From Symsagittifera roscoffensis (Eukaryota; Xenacoelomorpha; Acoela; Convolutidae): DNA of 64,000 bases. Position 1 is the stretch's first letter; every line of letters begins with the position of its first letter. The notes beneath the pieces were generated by a model that ran no database searches, had not been told where the DNA came from, and saw only the letters and a program-made list of their open reading frames with translations. Both the position numbers and the translations under genes were made by a program. Location: NCBI RefSeq assembly GCF_963678635.1, contig NC_087068.1, forward strand, positions 43,837,759-43,901,758. Reading direction: 5' to 3'. Shown piece by piece: positions 56,569 through 64,000 of the stretch.

Positions 56569-58347
56569 ATGTATACATACACAAACTTTATTCGCCCGTC
56601 AAATAAAACAAAATCAGGCCAATATGCCCATATAAAATAGGTCGAAACCTATTAAGCCAAAAAAAAAGAAAAAAAAAGCCAAGAAAAAAATTCTAAAAAA
56701 TTAAGATTCTAAAAAAAATTATTAAGTCCCCCCTCACCCTCAAAACATACGCACATAAAAAAATTCGCTCCTCGTACGACGCAATATGATGATATATTAT
56801 AGGCCCAAACTTATTAGGTCGAAAAAAAAGCCGACAAAATTTCAAAACTATTAAGACTACTTTAGAGTAATTAACCTCACACTCTAAACCACACATAAGC
56901 TATTAACCTCACACTTAAAACCACACTAAAAAAATTCCGCCGAACGATGCACTATGAGGCCAATAAAATGAAACCTATTAAGCTATTTAAAAAAAAAATG
57001 AAAAAAACAACACAGCCAACCAAAAACTCAAAAGTTTTAAGATTATTCAAAAGATATTTAGTACCCTCGCCCTCGAAACACACACAAAAACTTTTTGGCT
57101 CGTCGAACAAGACAAAATGCGGCTAGTAAGCCGATATAATTATAATCGGCCGAAACCCGCAACCTAGCGGGAAAAAGAAAATGAAAAAAAAATGAAATTT
57201 TAGCGAAACGAGTTGGTAAAACTACAAAAGACATAAAATACAATTCGTACAGGCAGATATTCCAAATCCCAACAAGCACAAAAAAAATCTGTAGCGGCAA
57301 ATGGGTTTCTGTAGCGGTAAATTGGTTGATAAGAGGCTTCAAGGAAATAAGTCCAGATAAGACGTCATGTAAACAAAGTTGTTTACAGGAAAAAAGTCTA
57401 AAATCCGATTGCAACACCTTTGCCTATCGCAAAGGATTTAATACACAGCGTGAAAGCTGCACTTCGCAAACACTAGCCAGAGCACGACAAAAAGCAGCTC
57501 TGTAAAGTGCAACAGAAAGAAAAGTAGAAATAAGCCCCGAATTAGTCTTAAAAAAATCGGCTACGTCTGAGCTTCGAACCTGCGACCTAGAGGTTAAGAG
57601 TCTTACACACTAACCACTCAGTCTCAGACGCTTAATCGCTCAAAATGTTCAAGATTACCATGTGGAATTCATTGGAAGAGCTTCAATTTAATTCCACACT
57701 ACGCCCCGACATTATTTTATTTTCTTGAGGACTGGGAAATTTGACAAAAAAACACCAAATTATGCCATTTTTGTTTTACGTCACTTTGAGACGCCGTCGG
57801 AACAAAAAAATTTGAAACACGTGCAAAAAGTTTTAGAGGAAGTTAGGCATCAAGTTAAACTCTTGAATCAAAATTTCACAATTACGTTTCCGAAATATTT
57901 AGGTAATTTGATAACGCCCGAGAAAAACTTTCGTTTATGATTTCAGTTTTATAAAGATAAAATTATTATTGATTCCTTTTCCATATATTTTGCATTGTTT
58001 TTGGGCTCACTGGGTCAAAGAAATTACTTTCATATATGTTAAAAGAAAAAAATGCCTGGCACAGATAATTCCTTAACCTGTTTCAGAATAGTCTGTTAGC
58101 TTCACAATGTATTCCGGAAGTTTCATCATCATTTTAGCGAAGCCATGGTATCGGTATTTCTCACATTGCCCATCACAACATTCACTTTGCGCGTAGAACA
58201 GGTTATGCCTTCTGAAGATAGGCCGCAACGCTTGATCACACTGGCTTGCTATATTTGCCTCCAAATAGTTTTCTAACTCCAACCCAATAAAGCTCACACG
58301 TCTCCAAAAACCATGCGCGTCATTATCACGCCAAAATGAGAAACGTT
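52178..58347 (-). CDS. Paralogue A: two exons of the same family as 46892-48056
   Basis: Exon 58078-58347 (acceptor GTTGTTTAATTTAG; start uncertain) ends LTDYSET-G at donor GTTAAG, phase 1. Exon 52178-52494 (acceptor GCTTTTTCCTTCAG) starts in the same phase as G-KQLNYIRS and ends at TGA 52178. Shared with paralogue B are NIA..C, RHNLFY, CC, KYR.HGFA.MMM, VNVITK.GFG, GFNY.LGI, YENP.DFLTFKWFK.NVICR and QPWIC. The Cys at CC, VICR and WIC, and those near NIASQCD, are conserved, as expected for an extracellular fold. The 5.6 kb intron contains a signal-peptide exon on the same strand (52667-52855) and exons of the opposite-strand gene at 54.7-59.8 kb. The pairing of these two exons is inferred from the paralogue and phase. 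The exon at 55205-55311 starts in the same phase and is an alternative partner. Confidence 0.55.
52614..52633. repeat. Poly-C tract
   Basis: About 18 consecutive C, interrupted near the end by A, just downstream of the signal-peptide exon's donor on the minus strand. Two other C-runs occur in the window (26180, 44167). Confidence 0.9.
52667..52855 (-). CDS. Signal-peptide first exon of a secreted protein
   Basis: On the minus strand an acceptor (GGTTTTTTTTCAG) is followed by only five bases (TTTCA) and then an ATG at 52855. The 63 codons start MSTWLILLYYLLGLLFLVT, a clear signal peptide, continue NPDQFYDFNFQKRQYNANCC and VNDSPLTIAEGRFLLRRATE, and end NCAQ at a strong donor GTAAGA (phase 0). 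The acceptor so near the ATG suggests trans-splicing or a noncoding first exon. It probably begins one member of the paralogue family around it. It does not join in phase to the nearest acceptors at 52494 (phase 1) or 48056 (phase 2), unless the alternative phase-0 AG at about 52487 is used. Confidence 0.65.
53233..53515. mobile_element. MITE with ~80-base terminal inverted repeats
   Basis: The left arm CTGTATTTAGACAACCGCGT ... AACCAATCAGAATCGAGA is mirrored by the right arm TCTCGATTCTGATTGGTTAA ... ACGCGGTTGTCTAAATACTG, over about 80 bases with scattered mismatches. The 283-base element carries one CCAATCA box in each arm. No coding capacity. Confidence 0.8.
53516..54700. other. No gene recognised
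   Basis: AT-rich. About 53690-53830 has short repeats of the kind AAGATCCTGACAT / AAGATGTCACATCG. No exon is seen before the acceptor at 54714. Confidence 0.4.
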
Positions 58348-59765
58348 CTAAATTAAACAACCACTGCTGTTTTTTTACTAATAATTTTAAAAGTTGTGAC
58401 AAACTTCATTAGTGCTCGCGAGCCAGATTCACATGTGTTCCAGCCACAAAAGATAACAAAATCACGGGATCCAATTATTTTTCCGGGCAAAGCAGCGGTT
58501 CTCTGCACAGCTTAAGAACTCATATGTTACTTTGTCATTTAACCCAGGGATAACCTAAAATTTTATTCTCGGACGTCATTTTTAGTCATAAGTCAGTAAA
58601 AGCATTAGATCAAATCTGAATAAAGGGACATCAGTTGGATGGCACCCATTAACCGAGTTTAAACATTGAAAAAGAAAATCGATATTAAATGATAACCAGT
58701 AACCGATGGAACAATGGTATTCTGTAAAAAATTATCACAGTTGAATTCTTGAAACAACGCACGTGATTTGATGCTGGCAATAAATAACAAAAGTCGGAAA
58801 CAAAAAAACGGTCAAAGAATGTAAAAAAATATATAAACAAGAATTTTTGTGAAACGCTATTTGATGAAAATGGATAATCGAAACTGAAAGACACAATTCC
58901 CTTAAATGGGCTATCGTTTACAAAATCATTAAAAACAAAATCCAAACCCTTAAATAAAATATAATGGAAAAGTGAAAAGAAAACAAGCTTGTGTGTTATA
59001 CTCTTGACAAAGTAAAATGGAAAGTTAACAAAAGATAGCACATTTTTACAAAAACTACCCGGGTTGACCTCCATACATAAAAAATGGTTATCATACAATT
59101 CCATACATGGATTCTATGGAAAAAAAGCTTATCGTAGGATTTCCATTTATGAAAATGCTCTGATAGTGATTTTTCCCATGAACAAATTTTTGGTTCAAAA
59201 ACTCTTCAAAAAAGTAATAAGGCACTTTCAAATGAGCTTAAATTGATTTTTTTAAAATTTGAAATCATTTTGATTATCAAAACTGTGGATTATTTTCTCG
59301 GACAAAAAATGCTTATCACACAATTACCATTTTATGAAAATGGTATGATAAGCATTTTTTTCTTAATTTTTTATTTCGTTCAGAACTTCTTCAAAAAAGT
59401 TTTTCGGCAAGTTCAGATGAGCTTATGTGGGTTTTCGATTAAATGAAATCACATTGATCATCAAAATTGTTGTTTAATTTTTTGTTAAAAAAATTCCTAT
59501 CATACGACTTCCATTTATGAAAATGTATGACAAGCATTTTGACAAGCAAATTTATTACAATGACAAAGTATGATATAACTTGTCAGCAAAAATTGAGGTT
59601 AACTGTGACCCTATTGTTAAACTCGAATCAACAGTTGTAATCAAGAAACAGAGGAGCCATGATGTACTTCACAAACATATGCAAAAGTGGATAAATAAGT
59701 TTGTGAATTTCAAAGAAAGAATAAAACCGTTGGGACAAATAACTTCAAGAAAAAAGCGTCTGTAG
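54720..59765 (+). CDS. Three-exon gene for a 173-residue protein with N-terminal hydrophobic segment
   Basis: An acceptor (TTTTTTAAATGAAATCATTC-ACAG) ends at 54714, five bases before ATG 54720. Exons 54720-54889, 57730-57902 and 59587-59765 join in phases 2 and 1 with GT-AG borders and give exactly 174 codons, including TAG at 59763-59765. The product starts MKQNKTKHRDCWFSMISITV-YLQIMV, a signal anchor or signal peptide. Later come EFPALIETPFDF, GKFDKKTPNYAIFVLRHFET, a charged helical HVQKVLEEVRHQVKLLNQNF, then KIEVNCDPIVKLESTVVIKK and a basic end TSRKKRL. One or two Cys only. Intron 1 contains microsatellites and a tRNA-like sequence; both introns contain minus-strand exons. Family not recognised; a small secreted or type II membrane protein is the best guess. 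Joins are inferred from phase and splice sites only. Confidence 0.55.
55205..55311 (-). CDS. Possible terminal exon, unknown protein
   Basis: On the minus strand the acceptor GTTTTTTGGATTTACTTTTAG precedes 35 codons to TAG at 55205-55207, starting in phase 1: ELMVHPNDNGLIELAANQNG, LIATSEIEACSIFKK. Balanced composition and a good acceptor support it. The phase-1 donor of the exon at 58078 could splice to it, giving an alternative end to paralogue A; otherwise it belongs to an unseen gene. Confidence 0.4.
55312..56389. other. No firm gene; tRNA-like B-box fragment
   Basis: A minus-strand frame at 55496-55696 ends AVGTLCATFTAIGYFCVITS but has no good splice or start. About 56083-56105 read on the minus strand has GTGAGTTCGATCCATG, a pol III B-box-like motif without a clear A box. 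From about 55.7 kb the plus strand turns A/C-rich. Confidence 0.3.
56390..57200. repeat. Four degenerate tandem units of about 150-290 bases
   Basis: The sequence ATTATTAAGTCCC / TTTAGTACCC, then a C-rich CTCACC, a CACACA piece, TT-CGC/GGC-TCGTCGAAC-like, AATATG.. and a CGAAACCTATTAAGCC-like end, recurs starting near 56408, 56720, 56890 and 57056. Unit 1 is enlarged by the microsatellite at 56437. The repeats make frames on the minus strand look longer than they deserve. Confidence 0.55.
56437..56582. repeat. (AC)n(AT)n(GT)n palindromic microsatellite
   Basis: A CACACA run at 56437-56465, an AT run at 56468-56546, then a GTGTGT run to 56569 and TATGTATACATACA. The AC and GT arms are complementary, so the whole tract can fold into a hairpin or cruciform. 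Confidence 0.95.
57564..57630 (-). other. tRNA-like sequence, probably SINE-derived
   Basis: On the minus strand the ends CGTCTGAG and CTCAGACG are perfectly complementary, like an acceptor stem. In between come GAGTGGTTAGTG (D-arm, A-box-like, as in Ser/Leu-type tRNAs), GACTCTTAACCTC (anticodon-loop-like) and GCAGGTTCGAAGC (B box). The T and anticodon stems do not pair well, so it is not called as a working tRNA. Confidence 0.5.
59058..59560. repeat. Tandem 184-base units, each with a hairpin
   Basis: Aligned hairpins lie at about 59127, 59311 and 59495, exactly 184 bases apart. The middle one, AAAAAATGCTTATCA ... ACCATTTTATGAAAATGGT ... TGATAAGCATTTTTT, is nearly perfect; the others are decayed. 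The linkers share CTTCAAAAAAGT, CAAATGAGCTTA / CAGATGAGCTTA and AAATGAAATCA. Related units occur at 12140-12392. It ends just before the exon at 59587. Confidence 0.75.
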
Positions 59766-60239
59766 ACTTTAGGATCTGCAGAACCACGGACCTCCCTGAA
59801 TGTACATTTCATTAGAATTGAACAAATTCTGCTTGAACTAACCTGCTTTTATTCATCGCTGAGACATATACAAACAAGACTGCTCCTATAAGGGCAACTC
59901 TATGGAATTGTTTTCGCTTCAAAAAAAATGAGAAATTTTTCAAGAATGGAAAATTTCTAGTTTTTCAATAAAAAATTTCGAAATTCAACATGGAACCAGT
60001 TTGAAACTAGTTATTTCATTGAAAAATTGTTTCCTTGTAAAATTTTTATATCTAATCAATCACGAACCATGACTAAATCTTACTCTAGCTTGAAACCCTA
60101 GTGGTCTTTAGAATTAATAAATAAGATTGAAATCAGTTGCTTTCTTTTTTCTGCTAACTTCGCGATAAATAAGTATATCTCTAAACCTATTGAGACAAGG
60201 AAATATAAGAGTAAGAAAAGGATTGGCATTAGACTAGGA
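59766..60239. other. No gene; element head fragment
   Basis: Includes CAAGACTGCTCCTATAAGGG at 59875, a stub of the GTTCCGACTGCC element's left end. Otherwise AT-rich without signal. Confidence 0.4.
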
Positions 60240-63200
60240 GTGTCACGAACCTATCCGGCCAAAAATAGATAGCGTAACAAAGAGACAGCGTACTGTATCC
60301 AAAATTACTCGATGAGAAGGCCGCCCGGAGCTAAACTTATCCGGTACAACCAACGAGTCTCTAGAAGACCTTCAACTAACTTAGCTGTAGCAATCATTAT
60401 ACAAATCAAACAGATAAAAATTAGCTTACTTTCACGTAGCAGTATGTCTAATAAAGCCAAGCGCATATTCAAGATTAACTTCCATCACTAAACGACGAAA
60501 ACCAAATCTGAATCGCTAAGTGAAAATAAACAGAAAAGACGATTGGCCAAAAAATCACTTGTGCAGTAAAACTAATAATACTATACTAACTCGGTCAAAC
60601 TGAGCCGTAAGTTTGGAAAAAAAACAGTTTTAAAAATTGAGTAAAAATTAGTAACCTAGCAATAATATAACCACCAATACCGACTAGACGTCCATTAAAA
60701 TTAATCAACCTCAAAACTATAAATCTGAAGTAAATGTTCAAATTTTTTCTTAAATTTTATAAAACATTTACAAAATAGGCGAAAATTAAAAATAGTTTTA
60801 ATTTTGGTTGTTAAACAACAGCGTTCATTGTCTGATGTTTTTCATCTAAAACATTCAATAAAACATATTGAATAACAGTTAAATAAATTTTTATTTCTAT
60901 TTCAAAAACTAACTAACTCATTTGAAAAAAAAAATATCATCAAAACTTCTCCTAGGATATTTAATTTTGAATTTTTTCATTTAATACCATTTAAAACCTG
61001 GATCACCAAGGCTTTCATTGGATCTATTAGATTTAAACTTTTCAAACTCAACCCATCCCTTTAACTACGTGTCTACCTATGGTGACAATTCACTTTCCAA
61101 CCTTTTAAACTAACCAAGACTACCTGAAAAATTGTCTTTTGAAAACTCACCATTCAATTCAGGCTAAACAGTGAAGAACTTCGGGTACTCATCCTTAACT
61201 TGATTCCTAGCTTTTAGTTGACCCAGGTTTACACAATTTTAGACAAACCCAGGCTTAAACAAAATTAGTGAGCTAAAAGATAGTATCTAACAATCTTTTC
61301 TCTGTTCTAATTATACCTGAACCTTATAAACTGATTTACTATTCTCCAACCCTCGATCTCAAATCGATCCCCTTTTAAGTAAGATTCAGAATAATTAAAT
61401 GCAGTGAACGCCACTCGTTTGAAAACAGTACACATCATTCAAAAAAACTGATCTACTCTCTCCCCAACCCGTCCTGCCACGACCAAGGGATTTAAGCTAA
61501 CATCACGAAACTAACATTTCAAGAAACTAGAACAATGAACACTTGGATTTTGCATCAAACTTTTATCCTAACACTGTTGTCAATATCAAATAGAGGGAAC
61601 ATGCAAACTAAAAATCATCCACAATTGTCACATTAAAAATTCTCGATACGATCTCGTAAAAACACTACATAAACAAAGAGTAGAGTATTTTAAAGCGAAA
61701 ATACTCACAACAAAAAACATCACTTATAAACAAAAACAAATATTAAAAAATCCTCTATCAAGAAAACAAACGCAATTTTCGAACCAGGTGCTACAGGAAT
61801 ACGTAAAACGCAACAACTCAAAAATCCAAAAACAACACATCAAACAAAAAACTTAGACGAAAGACATTTATCTGACTCCGAAGCGACAACATCATCTTTC
61901 AGAAGTGAACGAAGGATAAAAATAACTAGATCATACCAAAAGTACCTTAAAACCAGTCCAAAAAAGTTATTGCAATCAACTCATAAGAAACAATGAGCAT
62001 TCTACATTAACAATAATACCACTTCGCAAAAAATTATTAAAATAAACAACGAAAAAATTGAGGATGACTCTATTCTACCATTTGTCATACAACCAGATAG
62101 TGATCCATCACGAGAAAAAGTACCAATTTGTTACAATTTCATAACAAATTTATTTCAAAAAGCTATAGTCCATGCAAAAATGAACTCCCAGAAGAAAAAT
62201 CAAAAATCAGATACTTGATCACAACAAACCAAATCGAAAAAAGAACTCAATAAATACAAGCAAATGACATAAAAATAAGTTTTTCAAAAGTTTTGATGGA
62301 ATACATCAAAACAAATAAAATCAAAATTCACAGAGAGCAAAATTAATATCCACAAATGGTGTTTTTGAAAAAAAAATTATAGTTACGTCTCCATCTTAGA
62401 TTCAAATGAAACATTTTTACGCATCAGCACTACAACGAAAAGAACACAACATGCAAATGTAAGAAAAAAAATTAGTTGTTTTCAAAACTTCTAGATACAA
62501 TCCACATTACAAACAAAAAACATAACATCATAGGAGTTCCATTTATTACTATCTATATACCAATAAAAAATATAATGAGTAGTAAATTACAAATTAATGA
62601 TAAATATACACCAAAAAATCATGCTTCCTTAACACTTTTCAAAGAATTTACAATTAAAATTGTCCAATATCTCACATACACCAATACCAAAACAATCAAA
62701 ATACACCAAAACTAGTTATGTCTGATCTTGAATTCGGTCAGATTCATATTTTTTTTTGCGTAACGGTATAAACAACAAAAATATGTACAAACATAAACCC
62801 AGATAACATCAAAAACATGTATACAACAATTCACCATACGCAATAACTCTTCCGTTATGAGTTCCGAAATACTGTTAATCAAACATCACACTACCACCTC
62901 TTTCAGAAAGAGTATACAGAGTAAATACTTAACTAAAACTTTTACATATTTTTCAATCTACAATACTATATTAAGAATTATCCATAAGATTATAACTAAT
63001 GAACCGAAAAAAAAAATTGTAGATTACTTTAAAAACAACACCATATTTCGAACCCACAATACAGTTTTGCAAGTACGCACAACAACAAATTTTTTCAAGT
63101 ACAATTAGCAAAATTATTAGTAAAATATTCAAACGTATATGCCAGATTACACTTGATAAAGGAAAATCTCAATCTCCGTAACAACTTCCACTAAAACCAG

Positions 63201-64000
63201 ACACATTTTTTAAGAAACAAGGCGCAATTAAAGTACCAATAGACTTACAAGATGAAGCCATAAAACATTAAAAAAATTTTTGAACCTTACGAAACAATTT
63301 CATCAGAAAAACATAAGCCAAGAGTTAAAAGTCAATACATTTATAAACCCAGGTATCATATTCGCAAAAGGTGAACCACTAAAGATAGTAATTGACGCCA
63401 GCAATATATATTCAATCATTGACAAATCTAAATCTAACTGGCGAATTGAACCGATAAAAAATTTTTAACTAAGATTAATGAAAAAACTACAGCACTGCCA
63501 GCATAAATAGTACATGTAATCAAATGCCTCTGGATGATCAATCACCATTCGTTATCGGAAAACAACGAAATGATTCGAACAGGTTATTTTATGAAACATC
63601 CATAGGATTAGCAACTTTTTCAGCGTTTACGAGTAAAATAATTCTTCCTCTTTTTCAAGTTAAAATGTAATTACACATCTAGACGATGTTTTCAATCAAT
63701 CGCAAACAAAAAACGAACGTTAACGGTTTTAGAAAACACCACCAAATTTTACAAACAAAGTATGAAGGCAGCCCTAGATAAATCACATTAGAAGGACAAA
63801 CAAAAACACCTTTAAAAGCTAGAGCAAGAACGTAATTTTAAAATTACAACCACTATAAAATGACAACATTCACACATTCACACCAGTCGAAAATTTTGAA
63901 AAATTCACACTTGTCATTTAATCGACTCTATCCGATCTAAAACTAGAACTATACCTCCAACTCCAGATCAAAATTAAGCACAACCTTCATATTTGATGAC
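60240..64000 (+). mobile_element. Decayed Ty3/Gypsy-type retrotransposon, cut by the window end
   Basis: Reverse transcriptase pieces are clear on the plus strand: GEPLKIVIDASNIYSIIDKS followed by SNWRIEPI (63370-63460), NQMPLDDQS (63510-63540), SNRLFYETSIGLATFSAFTS (63565-63630) and the catalytic-type HLDDVFNQSQ (63676-63705, Tyr replaced by His). Stops and frame changes separate every block, so it is dead. Upstream, 61.5-63.3 kb would hold gag and protease, but only Lys/Asn/Thr-rich broken frames are seen. TGTCACGAACC at 60240 could begin a 5' LTR; this boundary is a guess, as no second LTR is in view. The plus strand is very A- and C-rich and G-poor throughout. Confidence 0.7.

Noticed and set aside
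57564-57630. Functional tRNA gene
   Set aside because: The closing stem is good, but the T and anticodon stems do not pair; more likely SINE-derived.
58685-59104. Minus-strand 139-codon Phe/Ser-rich frame
   Set aside because: Low-complexity, no acceptor or ATG context, overlaps the hairpin repeat.

Overview
The window is nuclear DNA of an AT-rich metazoan, most likely a marine invertebrate; I cannot name the species. The signs are: genes split by long GT-AG introns with intact phase across joins; a paladin gene; retroelement, LINE and MITE remnants; microsatellites; and a 200-base scaffold gap (31320-31519). There is no bacterial-type operon. Several start codons lie 5-9 bases behind a strong 3' splice site, which suggests spliced-leader trans-splicing.

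Layout. 1-3.9 kb is a satellite array of about 16-base units grouped into 400-900 base higher-order repeats. 5.2-7.3 kb holds a large, nearly single-exon gene for a coiled-coil protein with a Cys-containing C-terminal tail. 7.3-15.8 kb is AT-rich, with old duplications and one possible minus-strand exon. 15.8-30.2 kb carries the N-terminal 323 codons of paladin (PALD1) in seven exons. Its introns are packed with MITEs, a dead RTE-like LINE and a nested TIR element. The rest of paladin is not visible past an (AAT)n tract and the gap. 32.0-34.2 kb has a frameshifted minus-strand ORF and a plus-strand C2HC zinc-finger exon, separated by a CCAAT-rich region. 34.2-38.7 kb is a 2.1 kb tandem duplication with a scrambled third copy. 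41.6-46.1 kb holds copies of one dispersed element, one of them interrupted by a 400-base duplicate of flanking DNA.

45-60 kb is the gene-dense part: short exons of probably secreted proteins, on both strands and interleaved. They comprise two paralogous exon pairs on the minus strand (58.3/52.5 kb and 48.0/47.2 kb), a signal-peptide exon between them (52.9 kb), a Cys-rich terminal exon (45.4 kb), a small secreted precursor with a furin-type site on the plus strand (48.8 kb), and a three-exon plus-strand gene (54.7-59.8 kb) whose phases fit exactly. From about 55.7 kb the plus strand becomes A/C-rich. 60.2-64 kb is a heavily mutated Ty3/Gypsy retrotransposon that runs off the window.

Apart from paladin, none of the protein genes is matched here to a named family with confidence. 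They are described from what is visible. All exon joins are inferred from splice sites and phase only.
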